Source: Myxococcales bacterium (lineage in GTDB: Bacteria > Myxococcota_A > Bradymonadia > UBA7976 > UBA1532). Taken from it: a DNA stretch of 59,049 bases. The number at the start of each line of letters is the position of its first letter. Position 1 is the stretch's first letter. The position numbers were made by a program, and so were the translations under genes. The stretch covers positions 1 through 59,049 of the forward strand of contig JACKDL010000035.1 in assembly GCA_020633555.1 (NCBI GenBank), written 5' to 3'. Below the pieces are notes generated by a model. The model was not told where the DNA came from. It worked only from the letters and a program-made list of their open reading frames with translations, and did not search any database. Below are positions 44,498 to 53,500 of the stretch, piece by piece.

Positions 44498-45594
44498 AGC
44501 GCGCCCTCAAAGGCTTCGCCGGCACCACCTTGGTGGCGGCCCTGGCCTACCTGTTCTTCTGGCCCGTGCCCGTGGATCCCGTGGGCTGGGACGCCCCGTC
44601 CGATCCGGGCTACACCGGCCCCTTCGCCGAGAACCACCGGCTGGCGGTGCAGCGGCTGGCCCTGAAGGGCCGCGGCGGCCCCGAGTGCGCCGTGGCGGGC
44701 CCCGCCGGCGAGCTGTACGTCAGCAGCGAGAGCGGCGAGGTGCTGCTGGTGTCGTCGGCCGGGGTGCAGCCCTACGCCAAGACCGGCGGGCGCCCCCTGG
44801 GCCTGGCCCTGGACGACGAGCTGAACCTGTACATCGCCGATGCCTACAAGGGCCTGCTGAAGGTGGACCGCCGCGACCGGATCCTGACCGAGGTGGTCAC
44901 CGCCGTGGACGGCGAGCGGCTGGGCTACGTGGACGACGTGGCGGTGAGCCCCGACGGCGCCGTGTGGTTCTCGGACGCCTCGCGCAAGTTCGGCGCCCAG
45001 GCCTGGGGCGGCACCTACCCCGCGAGCTTGCTGGACCTGATGGAGCACGGCGGCCACGGCCGCCTGCTGCGCTACGACCCCTTCAACGGCAAGACCTCGG
45101 TGATCCTGGACGGCCTGCAGTTCGCCAACGGGGTGGCCGCCGATCCGCAGGGCGACTTCGTGCTGGTGGCCGAGACGGGCGCCTACCGGGTGCAGAAGTA
45201 CCACCTGAAGGGCCCCAAGGCCGGCCAGGCCGAGCCCTTGCTGGGCCCCCTGCCCTGCTTCCCCGACAACCTGGCCGCCGGCGCCGACGGGCGCTTCTGG
45301 GTGGGCTGTATCTCGCCGCGCAGCAAGGCGCTGGACGCCCTGGCGGGCTGGCCCTTCCTGCGCAAGCTGGTGCAGCGCCTGCCCGAGGCCGTGCGCCCCA
45401 AGGCCCAGCGCCGCGGCCACGTCATCGCCTTCGACCGCGAGGGGCGCATCCTGCACGACCTGCAAGACCCCAGCGGCCGGTACGCCTTCGCCACCGGCGC
45501 GGTGGAGGCCGACGGCTGGCTCTACGTCACCAGCCTGAAGATGCCCACCCTGGGCCGCATGCCCCTGGCCGAGGCCCTGAAGGAGCGCCTGTGA
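44494..45594 (+). CDS. SMP-30/strictosidine-synthase-like (APMAP-like) beta-propeller protein
   Basis: This 366-aa protein has an N-terminal membrane anchor (GFAGTTLVAALAYLFFWPVP, no lipobox) and a six-bladed propeller: GPECAVAGPAGELYVSS, GRPLGLALDDELNLYIADA, YVDDVAVSPDGAVWFSDAS, FANGVAADPQGDFVLVAETG and FPDNLAAGADGRFWVG, the strictosidine-synthase-like pattern with conserved Asn and Asp. Family members are lactonases or arylesterases. It starts at GTG 44494, overlapping the GH-like stop. It probably acts on the periplasmic side on a lactone or ester. Confidence 0.8.
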   Translation: MKRALKGFAGTTLVAALAYLFFWPVPVDPVGWDAPSDPGYTGPFAENHRLAVQRLALKGRGGPECAVAGPAGELYVSSESGEVLLVSSAGVQPYAKTGGRPLGLALDDELNLYIADAYKGLLKVDRRDRILTEVVTAVDGERLGYVDDVAVSPDGAVWFSDASRKFGAQAWGGTYPASLLDLMEHGGHGRLLRYDPFNGKTSVILDGLQFANGVAADPQGDFVLVAETGAYRVQKYHLKGPKAGQAEPLLGPLPCFPDNLAAGADGRFWVGCISPRSKALDALAGWPFLRKLVQRLPEAVRPKAQRRGHVIAFDREGRILHDLQDPSGRYAFATGAVEADGWLYVTSLKMPTLGRMPLAEALKERL

Positions 45595-46724
45595 AGCCGC
45601 TGGACGGGATCACCCTCCTGGACCTCAGCCGGGTGCTCGCCGGCCCCTACTGCACCATGCTGCTGGCCGAGCTGGGGGCCCGCGTCATCAAGGTGGAGCG
45701 CCCCGACGGCGGCGACGACGCCCGCGCCTTCGGCCCCCACGTGGACGGCCAGTCGGGCTACTTCGCCAGCGTGAACCGGGGCAAGCAGAGCCTGGCGCTG
45801 GACCTGAAGGCGCCCGCCGATCGGGCCCTGTTCGAGCGCCTGCTGGGCCGCGCCGACGTGCTGGTGGAGAACTACCGCCCCGGCGCCCTGGCCCGCCTGG
45901 GCTACGACTGGGCCACCCTGCACGCCCGCTGGCCCCGGCTGATCTACGGCGCCGTCAGCGGCTTCGGCCACACCGGCCCCGACCGCCACAAGCCCGCCTA
46001 CGACATGATCGTGCAGGGCATGGGCGGCCTGATGAGCGTCACCGGCGAGCCCGGCCGCCCCCCCGTGCGGGTGGGCACCTCGGTGGGCGACATCACCGCC
46101 GGCCTCTTCCTCTCGAACGGCCTGCTGGCGGCCCTGTACCAGCGCGAGCGCACCGGCCAGGGCGTGTTCGTGGACGTGGCCATGCTCGACGGCCAGATCG
46201 CCATCCTCGAGAACGCCATCGCCCGCTACTTCGCCACCGGGCAGGCCCCCGGCCCCCTGGGCGCGCGCCACCCGGCCATCACCCCCTTCGGCGCCTTCAA
46301 GGCCGCCGACGGCCACCTGACCCTGGCCTGCGGCAACGACGCCCTGTTCGCCAGCCTGTGCGCCGTGCTGGGCGCCGCCGACCTGGCCGCCGATCCGCGC
46401 TTCGCCGACAACCCCGGCCGCACCGCCCACGCCGACGCCCTGCAGGCCGCCCTGGAGGCCCACCTTGCGAAGCGCCCCGTGGCCGAGTGGCTGCCCCTGC
46501 TGGACGCCGCCGGCGTGCCCTGCGGCCCCATCCACGACGTGGGCCAGGCCGTGCACCACCCGCAGGTGCAGGCCCGCCACATGGTGGTGCGCGCCGGCGG
46601 CCTGAAGATGGCCGGAAACCCCATCAAGATCAGCGGGATGCCCGATCCGACCGAGCGCCCGGCGGCCCCCGCGCTGGACGGCGACCGGGCCGCGATCCTG
46701 GCCTGGCTGGAGGAGACCCCGTGA
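45591..46724 (+). CDS. CaiB/BaiF (class III) CoA-transferase
   Basis: This 377-aa cytoplasmic enzyme is of the formyl-CoA transferase/alpha-methylacyl-CoA racemase family. Motifs: LSRVLAGPYCTMLLAELGARVIKVE at the N-terminus, VNRGKQSLALDLK, and VGTSVGDITAGLF with the Asp that forms the acyl-CoA intermediate near residue 163. It starts at GTG 45591 sharing GTGA with the propeller gene and overlaps the next gene the same way. It could transfer CoA to a short or branched acid; the substrate is unknown. Its linkage to secreted sugar/lactone enzymes is unusual. Confidence 0.88.
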   Translation: MKPLDGITLLDLSRVLAGPYCTMLLAELGARVIKVERPDGGDDARAFGPHVDGQSGYFASVNRGKQSLALDLKAPADRALFERLLGRADVLVENYRPGALARLGYDWATLHARWPRLIYGAVSGFGHTGPDRHKPAYDMIVQGMGGLMSVTGEPGRPPVRVGTSVGDITAGLFLSNGLLAALYQRERTGQGVFVDVAMLDGQIAILENAIARYFATGQAPGPLGARHPAITPFGAFKAADGHLTLACGNDALFASLCAVLGAADLAADPRFADNPGRTAHADALQAALEAHLAKRPVAEWLPLLDAAGVPCGPIHDVGQAVHHPQVQARHMVVRAGGLKMAGNPIKISGMPDPTERPAAPALDGDRAAILAWLEETP

Positions 46725-47497
46725 ACGCCCCCACCGCCGGTCTGCTGGGCGCCCTGTTCGGCGCTGCGCTGACCGCCACCGCCTTCCTGCTGCTGGCCCC
46801 CACGCCTGCCGTCCCGGGTGACCGGGCGACCCCCGCGACCGCGGACCGGGCGCCCGACACGCCGCCCGCGCCGGCCCTGCCCGCCGCCGATCTGGCCGCC
46901 GAGAACGCGCTGCTGAAGGCCCGACTGGCCAAGGTCGAGGCGCAGGTGGACCAGGTGGTGGCCGGTGTGGATCAGCTCAGCGCGCTGAAGGCCCAGCGGG
47001 CCACCCTGGCGGCCGAGCTGGAGGCCGCCAAGGCCACCGCCGCCCAAGAGGCCGAGGCCCGCAGGGACACCGAGGGCGAGCCCCTGCCCTTCCCCGCCGA
47101 TCTGCCCGCCGAGTTCCGCCAGGAGGGCCTGCGCGCCGCCCTGGCCCAGGCCCTGGCCGACAGCGGCCTGGACGCCACCGTGGACGCCGTGGACTGCAGC
47201 GAGTTCCCCTGCATCGCCTACGGCCACGCCCAGCGCGCCTGGGACGACCGCGAGGCCCTGGACGCCGCCTTCCGCGACTTCACCGGCGCCCTGGGCCGCC
47301 GCTGGCCCGAGGCCGATCACCAGCACCACACCTCGGTGTGGGCGGGCAAGGGCACGCTGAGCGACGGCTCGACGGTGAAGCGCACGAGCTTCGGCCTGGC
47401 GGTGTACCCCAAGGGCTTCGCCGACGGGCAGGCGGGCGACCTGCGCAAGCGGCTGCGGTTCCGGCAGCAGCAGTACAACGAGGCGACAGCGGACTGA
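46721..47497 (+). CDS. Membrane-anchored coiled-coil protein of unknown function
   Basis: This 258-aa protein has an N-terminal membrane helix (GLLGALFGAALTATAFLLLA), a Pro/Ala linker, a coiled coil (residues about 60-115: LAAENALLKARLAKVEAQVD) and a C-terminal globular domain with two Cys (VDCSEFPCIAYGH) and an HHTSVWAG stretch. It starts at GTG 46721, coupled to the CoA-transferase. No family was recognised; similar layouts occur in Myxococcota envelope proteins. It is the last gene of the 43355-47497 operon. Confidence 0.65.
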   Translation: MNAPTAGLLGALFGAALTATAFLLLAPTPAVPGDRATPATADRAPDTPPAPALPAADLAAENALLKARLAKVEAQVDQVVAGVDQLSALKAQRATLAAELEAAKATAAQEAEARRDTEGEPLPFPADLPAEFRQEGLRAALAQALADSGLDATVDAVDCSEFPCIAYGHAQRAWDDREALDAAFRDFTGALGRRWPEADHQHHTSVWAGKGTLSDGSTVKRTSFGLAVYPKGFADGQAGDLRKRLRFRQQQYNEATAD

Positions 47498-47585
47498 GGG
47501 GGCGCGGGGCCCGGGTCGCACGACGGCTGACACGGTGCCCCCGGCTGTGGCATCCCACAGGCCACGCTCGACCGGCAGGTGAACC

Positions 47586-48140
47586 ATGGGGCGACTCGGA
47601 CCGCTGAAGTGGATCGCGCTCATCGCGATCGTCGCCCTGTTGACCTACGAGTACCTGGGCAAGCGCTCGGGGCCGGCGGTGGGCGAGGCGGCGCCCGACT
47701 TCACCGTGCCCACCTGGGGACAGGGCGAGTTCACGCTCAGCGAGCACAAGGGCAAGATCATCGTGCTCGACTTCTGGGCCACCTGGTGCCCGCCCTGCAA
47801 GGCCAGCCTGCCTGCGCTGCAGCGGGTCTACCGCAAGCACCAGGGCGAGCAGGACCTGCTCATCGCGTCGGTGAACACCGACCGGGTCGAGGTGCAGCAG
47901 AAGGGGGTGCCGCAGTTCATGCAGCAGCGGCGCTACGACTTCCCGGTGCTGTTCGACCAGGGCATGCGCATTTCGCAGACGTACAACGTGAAGTCCATCC
48001 CCACCATGGTGGTGGTGGGCCGCGACGGCGCCGTGCGCGCCGTGCAGGTGGGCCTGCCCAGCACCAGCGTGGACGGCATCGAGCAGCACCTGGAGCAGTG
48101 GATCACCGAAGCGCGGGCGGCCGAGCCGCCCGCGATGTGA
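47586..48140 (+). CDS. TlpA/ResA-family thioredoxin-like protein
   Basis: This 184-aa protein has an N-terminal membrane anchor (LKWIALIAIVALLTYEYLG) and a thioredoxin fold with active site FWATWCPPCKAS (CPPC), followed by NTDRVEVQQKGVPQF and the cis-Pro region VKSIPTMVVVGRDG. It acts as a membrane-tethered disulfide reductase facing the periplasm, as in cytochrome c maturation or redox repair. AGGTGA lies just upstream. It stands alone, 88 bp behind the coiled-coil gene. Confidence 0.9.
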   Translation: MGRLGPLKWIALIAIVALLTYEYLGKRSGPAVGEAAPDFTVPTWGQGEFTLSEHKGKIIVLDFWATWCPPCKASLPALQRVYRKHQGEQDLLIASVNTDRVEVQQKGVPQFMQQRRYDFPVLFDQGMRISQTYNVKSIPTMVVVGRDGAVRAVQVGLPSTSVDGIEQHLEQWITEARAAEPPAM

Positions 48141-48174
48141 GGCGGGGGCGCTGGGCGGGCGAGAACGCGCAGGC

Positions 48175-48948
48175 TCAGCCCTCGTCGTCCACCACGGGCC
48201 CCTCGACGCCCGTCCCGGGATCCACGTCCAGGATGGGCTGCCGGCGGCGGCGGAGGGCGCGCAGACGGTCCATCTGTTCGGTCACCGGCGCCATGAAGCG
48301 GGCGAAGTCGGCCGCCTGGGCCGGCGCCGACCAGCGCGCCATGGCCTGCACCACCACCACCGTCAGCGCGCGCTGCAGCTCGGCCCGGGCCTGGCGCACC
48401 TGATCGAACGAGATGCTCTCCGCCGCCGTGCGGGCCAGCTCAGCGCGGAACTCGCCCGCCAGCCGGGCCAGCTCGCCCACGATGAAGCCGGCCTCCAGCG
48501 CTGCCACGGCGGCCGCGTCGGGCCCCCGCAGGCCCTCGACCACCAGGTCCACCCGGCCCAGCTCGTCCTCGAAGGCCAGCCCGTTGATGGCCCCGGGCCC
48601 CTCGGGCAGCCAGCGCAGCAGCAAGTCGGCCGCCTGCTTGCCCTGGGGGTGATCGGGCCCCAGCAGCGTCAGCCGGGCCGACAGGTGCTGGTGCAGCGCC
48701 GTCACCGCGCGATCCAACAGGTTGTCGATGGCCGCCGCCTTGCCCCGCGCGTTGGACTGCGCCTTGCGCGTGGCCCAGCGCGCCTCCAGCTCGGCCGCCC
48801 GCCCGGCGGCCCGCTGCGCCGCGCCGACGGCCACCGCCAGCGGCCCCTCGCCCTCGCCCGCGATGTGCGTCATGGCCTGCGTCAGCGCGTACTGCGCCCG
48901 CCCGGGGGTGAACTGAACCAGGGAAACAAAGTCTTCCAGCCGTGCCAT
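48175..48948 (-). CDS. Helical protein of unknown function
   Basis: This 257-aa protein is almost all alpha-helical (MARLEDFVSLVQFTPGRAQY, ALTQAMTHIAGEGEGPLAVA, then LARLAGEFRAELARTAAESI) with no signal peptide, no membrane segment and no catalytic motif that I recognise. It stands between the TlpA gene and the repeat-rich region, which begins 80 bp upstream of its start. The function is unknown. Confidence 0.6.
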   Translation of the reverse strand: MARLEDFVSLVQFTPGRAQYALTQAMTHIAGEGEGPLAVAVGAAQRAAGRAAELEARWATRKAQSNARGKAAAIDNLLDRAVTALHQHLSARLTLLGPDHPQGKQAADLLLRWLPEGPGAINGLAFEDELGRVDLVVEGLRGPDAAAVAALEAGFIVGELARLAGEFRAELARTAAESISFDQVRQARAELQRALTVVVVQAMARWSAPAQAADFARFMAPVTEQMDRLRALRRRRQPILDVDPGTGVEGPVVDDEG

Positions 48949-49030
48949 GCTGGCCTCCTGCCGTTGTGGATTGTCCCGCTGCGCCCCGCGCCCGATGCCC
49001 GGGGGCGCCCGGTCAAACTGACCCGAGACG

Positions 49031-49240
49031 AAAACCGGGTCAAGGGGCGATCCCCGGGACAGACCCGAGGCAAATCGCCGGTCGAGGGGCGATCGGCCGC
49101 GGGAGATCGAGGCGGATCGCCGGTCGAGGGGCGATCGGCCGCGGGGGGTCGAGGCGGATCGCCGGTCGAGGGGCGATCGGCCGCGAGGGATCGAGGCGGA
49201 TCGCCGGTGGAGGGGCGATCGGGCGCGGGTGGGGTCGAAG
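49031..49240. repeat. Tandem array of 42-bp repeats (five units)
   Basis: Four clear 42-bp units start at 49073, 49115, 49157 and 49199, each with the core GGTCGAGGGGCGATCGG and GATCGAGGCG; a degenerate fifth precedes at 49031. The unit is back to back, with no unique spacers, so it is not CRISPR. 42 is a multiple of 3, so long open frames run through on both strands, but they have no start/RBS logic and look spurious. Only the units drift by substitution. Confidence 0.75.
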
Positions 49241-49306
49241 TGGCTGGGGTCGAGGCGGTTGCGGCGGCGGGGGGTCGGCGGGCGGCGGACCTCGTGGCGG
49301 CTTGGG

Positions 49307-49650
49307 CGCTCGCTCCACCGCGGCGGTCACCCGGAGCGTTCACGTCGTCGAATGGCGAGGACCCCGGCCGGCGAGAGGCCGCAGCCCACCGGCGGACACC
49401 GCGACGGCCCGTTCCGGCGCCCGATCCATCGCAGCGGTCGTCCAAACCGCCTACACGTCGCCGATGGCGGGGACCGCGACTTGCGAGAGGCCGCAGGCGA
49501 GCAGCGGAAGCCACAACGCCCCGTTCCGGCGCCCGATCCATCGCAGCGGCCACTCGGAGCGCCTTCACGTCGCCGAATGGCGGGGACCGCGACCGCCGAG
49601 AGGCCGCAGCCCACCGGCGGACACCACAACGGCGCGATCGACGGCCCGAA
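49307..49650. repeat. Tandem array of about 112-bp repeats
   Basis: Units begin at 49341, 49454 and 49566 (periods 113 and 112), each with CACGTCG, ATGGCGRGGACC, GAGAGGCCGCAG and, in two, GTTCCGGCGCCCGATCCATC; a partial tail occupies 49307-49340 and the last unit breaks off near 49650. The period is not a multiple of 3, so no frame is kept across units and the DNA is non-coding. Neighbouring sequence differs from the 42-bp array. Confidence 0.7.
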
Positions 49651-49662
49651 GGATGGGGGGCT

Positions 49663-49691
49663 CCGGGGGGGCGCCGCTTGAGCCCCCCCGG
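49663..49691. repeat. Long G/C hairpin
   Basis: CCGGGGGGGC (49663-49672) and GCCCCCCCGG (49682-49691) form a 10-bp perfect stem with a 9-nt loop. It lies between the 112-bp array and the large inverted repeat. It may be a terminator or part of the repeat element. Confidence 0.45.
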
Positions 49692-49749
49692 CGGGGCAAC
49701 AGAACGTGTGCAGGCCTACCCACAGCTTCCCAACGAAGCCGGGGGGAGT

Positions 49750-49920
49750 CCGAGGGGGACACCCCCTCGGCAGGGTCCCAGGGACAGCGTCCCTGGTGTC
49801 GCCCCAAACCCCGGCAGCGAAGCCATCGACCGGGTGGAGACCGCAGCGTCGATCCATACCCCGGGCGCGTTCGCGGCCCCGCAAGCCGCGTGCGCGGGGC
49901 GCGCTGAGAGGCACAGCGGC
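49750..49920 (-). repeat. Left arm of a large inverted repeat carrying two hairpins
   Basis: Read on the minus strand, this arm matches 50158-50324 over about 150 bp, by eye near 75-80 percent with small indels. It carries hairpin CCAGGGAC/GTCCCTGG (49778-49796) and then a 9-bp stem CCGAGGGGG/CCCCCTCGG (49750-49770). The loops and the second stem differ from the right arm while pairing is kept. Confidence 0.6.
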
Positions 49921-50252
49921 AGATGCCCACAGCGGGGCGGCAGGACGTGGCCGCCGAGGTTCGCCGGTTTGTGACCTTGCCAGTCCACGAGGTCCCCGAC
50001 CCGCTGCACTTGAGCGCCGCGGTCCGCACGCCCGAGAGGTTGGCCCAGGTCGTCGTGGTGCGCTTGAGTGCGAGGTCGCGATCCAACGGGACCTTGAGCC
50101 CGACGAGCACGGCAGAGACTCGTTTCGGGATGCACAGCCGCGCCGCCCGCGATGGGTGGCGCTGTGCGCCTCAGATCGGCCCGCGCACGCGGCTTCTGGC
50201 CGCGATCGCACCCGCGGCGCCTTCCGATGCTACGGTCTCCACCGGGTCGTTC
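49915..50252 (+). repeat. Long direct repeat, left copy
   Basis: This 338-bp element is repeated in the same orientation at 58711-59049, at an offset of 8796-8797 bp. Long exact blocks include 50060-50082 and 50172-50194 matching 58856-58878 and 58969-58991. Identity looks like 80-85 percent by eye (not computed), with one 1-nt indel near 50157 that breaks any frame. The right copy continues to the window end. The two copies bracket the helicase-methyltransferase operon. Confidence 0.8.
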
Positions 50253-50324
50253 GCCTCGCTGCCGGGGTGGCCTATGAGGCCAGGGACGCTGTCCCTGGGA
50301 CCCTGCTGGGGGCTGCGCCCCCAG
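50158..50324 (+). repeat. Right arm of the large inverted repeat
   Basis: The plus-strand partner of 49750-49920. It contains CCAGGGAC/GTCCCTGG (50280-50298) and an 8-bp stem CTGGGGGC/GCCCCCAG (50306-50324). Its first 95 bases belong also to the left copy of the long direct repeat, so the element has a direct and an inverted relative in this window. It looks like a REP/BIME-like or MITE-like unit. Confidence 0.6.
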
Positions 50325-50581
50325 ACCCCCGCCACTTCGGGCGACCGCTGTTGGGCGGCAACCGGGTTTCCGTGTTGACTGGCGGGGGGCCCGCCCCCCG
50401 CACCGGCGACCTGCGGTCGCCTCCCCCGGCCGCAGGCGCTCCGGGCACAGGGCGCGGTGGATCGGCAGCGCTCCGTTTCGAGCTTGTGGCGGATCGCCGG
50501 GCGCTCCGAGCCAAGGTTGAGGCGGGTCGCCGGGCGCTCCGCTCCGAGGCAGCGCTGAAACGGCCGGCGCTCGACCGCCGC
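50325..50581. repeat. Hairpin and 33-bp tandem repeats behind the methyltransferase stop
   Basis: This 257-bp gene-free stretch holds a third hairpin, GCGGGGGGC/GCCCCCCGC with a 2-nt loop (near 50379-50398), and three degenerate 33-bp units at about 50455, 50488 and 50521 with core GGCGGRTCGCCGGGCGCTCCG in the last two. The core GGCGGATCGCCGG is shared with the 42-bp array 1.3 kb away. The methyltransferase stop is at 50582. Confidence 0.5.
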
Positions 50582-53500
50582 TCAACCCCAGCCGCGGGCG
50601 AGCACGGCGTCGCGGTAGGTGCGGTGGGTGTCGCGGTGGGCCGGGGTGTCGAACAGGGTGTCCATGAGGAAGCGGAAGGCGGCGCGGTCCAGGCCGTAAA
50701 GCTCGCAGGCCAGGGCGTTCAGCTCCACCTCGGCGTCGCGGCGGGCGTCGGGGTCGGTCAGGCCGTCGCGCTCGGGGGTCAGGCCCACCTCGGCGGCCAG
50801 CGCGGTGTAGTCGGCCCAGGGCTTCTCGGGGGTGGCCGGGCGGCAGGTGAGGCGGGCGGCCAGGTCGGCGATGCGGCGGTGGGTGGGGGTGTCGGCCCAG
50901 CGGGGGACGGGGAGGCCGAGGAAGAACTGGCGGGTCACATGGGTCTTCGAGAGACGGCTCCGGACCACCGAATCGCAGGCGTAGCTTGTCAGGATGCCGG
51001 CCAGGAACCAGAGCTGCGGGGGCTCGAACTGGCGCTTCCAGCCAACCCCTTCCTCGGTGACTACGGGCTGGAGCGAGCGCACGAACGGCGCCGTGTGAGA
51101 GACCGCGCACCTCGGTGGAATGACCGCGGCGATCAAAGTGCGGCGATCGTCGTTGCGGGCGACGTCACGCCATGCCAGGCGGGCATCATCCCAATCCAGA
51201 CTCAGCCACTCTACGGGAATCGCCGCGTTGCCGGTCCTAGCCTTCACCCAGGCTTCGGCAGCAGCAGTCTTGGCCCCGGTGGCGCCGATGAACTCGGCGA
51301 TGGCCTTGTAGATTCGGCCCTCCTGCTTCGCTCTGAGGAAGCCGCCGGCGCCGTCGTCCCCCACGTCGACCCAGGCTTCCACGTCACCGCCGTCGTGTAC
51401 GCCCCAGTGGTTGAACTGGGTGCCTTGGATCAGCGGCAGGCGGCCGACTGCGTCGCCCACGAAGAAGTCGCGCTGATCCGCGGCATGAAGCTCGCGAGTG
51501 TAGACCTCGACGTTCCAGGGGGCGTCAGCCAGCAACGGGTGAGCCGAGAAGGAACGCTCGAAGGTCCAGTGCTCGGGGCTGCGGATCTCGGGAATCGGGT
51601 AGTTCTCGCGGGGGTCGCGACGAATGACGTTGGCTTCCAAAGTGGCCGCGTCCTGCTCGAACCGGTCCAGTTGGTCCAAGGACGTTCGGACAAACACAGC
51701 CGAGAAGCTCTCCGTAGGGCCTCCGCGTTCAAACACGACGCCGCCGAACTTCTGGCGCCCATCCACGTCGCCGAAAATCCCGCGGTTGTTGTTCTGAACC
51801 CTGCGATCGCGATCCAGGCGGCACTGGTCAAGCATCAGCCGGCGCACGCCGCTCGACGACAGGTCGTTCCACAGCCCGCCGTCCAGCACCAGTCCAGCGA
51901 GACCACCAACCCGCATGCTCCGCCACGCCAGCTCGGTGGTGAAGGCATACAGGGTGTTCTGCGTGCCCTCGTTCTTCCCGCGCACCTTGCACGACTGGTG
52001 GCGATACCCGCTGTGAGCCAAGAGCGTGCGGTAGTCGTCGATGGACGCCTGGAAGTGGACCCAGCGCTCTTGGATTGAGGGCTTGGCCAGCAGCTCGTCC
52101 TCGACGGCCTTGGCCGCGCCCTTCGACAGGCTGCGGTACTCGGGCTCGTACTCGGGCAGGAATTGCTTCAGCGCCTTGGCGGGCGCCTCCCACGGCGGGT
52201 TGCCCAGCACCACCGTGAACCCCGCGTCGGCCCGCAACGTGCCGTCCGCATCGAAGAACACCTCGGGGAACTCCGCCTCGTACAGGCACACCCCTACCTG
52301 ATCCACCCGGGCCTGCCGCTCGGCGCCCGGTACGTCGCCGAACACCCCGCCCCAGGCGCGCTCCACCTCGGCGCGCACGATCTCCTGAGTCAGGGCGGTG
52401 GCCTGGGCCTCCAGCTCCACCCAGGCCTGAAGGCTCAGATCGGGCTGACGGAGCTGCCCGCGCAGACCCAGCAGCGTCTTCAGGTCCTTGCGGTGCCGCC
52501 TGGCAAACCCCTGGCGTTCGTCGGGCCCGACGGGGCTCACCAGGGCGTTGCCCCGCTTCAGGTTCGTGTTGATGAACGATGGGAACGCCAACCCGGCCGG
52601 GCGGTAGGTGAGCGCCGACAGGGTAAGCATGTTGCTGGCCACGTTGATGGCCTTCACGTCCACGTCCACGCCGTACAGGGCGTGCAGCAGCAGGTGCCAT
52701 TCCCAGTCGCCCAGCGGGATCTCGGGCAGCAGCAGCCGGTGCTGGGGGTGATCCGCCAGGGCGGCCTTCGCCGCGTCGGTCAGGTTCTGGCCCAGCTCTT
52801 CGGCCACCGGGCCGCGCCAGGCGCTCATGGCCTCGAAGGCGGCCCGCAGGAAGATCCCGCCGCCGCAGGTGGGATCGATGACCGACACCCCGCACAGCTC
52901 GTCCAGCAGGGCCTGCACGGGCGCCAGCCCGTCGGGGCCCACGGGGTGGCCTGGCGGCAGCGCGGCCAGCAGCCGCTGCTTCCACCCGTCGAACCAGCGG
53001 CCCAGGGTGCGATCGGCCAGCCAGCGGCACAGCCGCTCGTCGGTGAAGTAGGCGCCCTGCTCCTTGCGGTTGCGCAGGCGGGCCACCACCTGGGTGCGGC
53101 CGTCCACGTGGCTCACGCCGATGTCGGTGCCGATGGTGTCTTCGTAGAACCGCTGGAAGGCGCGGGGGTCCAGGTCCTCGTAGTTGAAGCTGTAGCGGTT
53201 GGCTCGGGTGCCCTCGATGAGGGTGGCGTACTCGTCGCGCAGCTCGGGGTCGGTGAGGATCTGCTCGAAGAACAGGTCGGCGGCCTTGGCCAGCCGGCCG
53301 CGGTGCAGGTCGCCACCGGCGGACTGCTGGTAGTGGGCGCTGGCCTGGCGCATGCCCTCGACGAAGGCCTGGGCGTCCACCACCGCCACAGGGGCGGGCG
53401 TGTCGAAGTTGAAGCCGAGCTGCTCGGCCTGGGTGATGCTGCGGGCGGCCTTCGCGTCCTCCTGCCGCTTGCGGTACTTCTCGCCGTCCACCGCCAGCGT

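Noticed and set aside
47551..47567. Second sigma-54-like site before tlpA
   Set aside because: GG and GC are 10 nt apart, but the -12 half (AGGCCA) is poor and the transcription start would fall within the ribosome site, so it is likely chance.
49031..49240. CRISPR array
   Set aside because: Units are contiguous with no variable spacers, and no cas gene is in the window.
48649..49974. Plus-strand open frame across the repeat arrays (441 aa)
   Set aside because: It crosses the start of the 48175-48948 gene on the other strand and the 42-bp and 112-bp arrays. The 112-bp period breaks any coding repeat, and no RBS or family motif is present.
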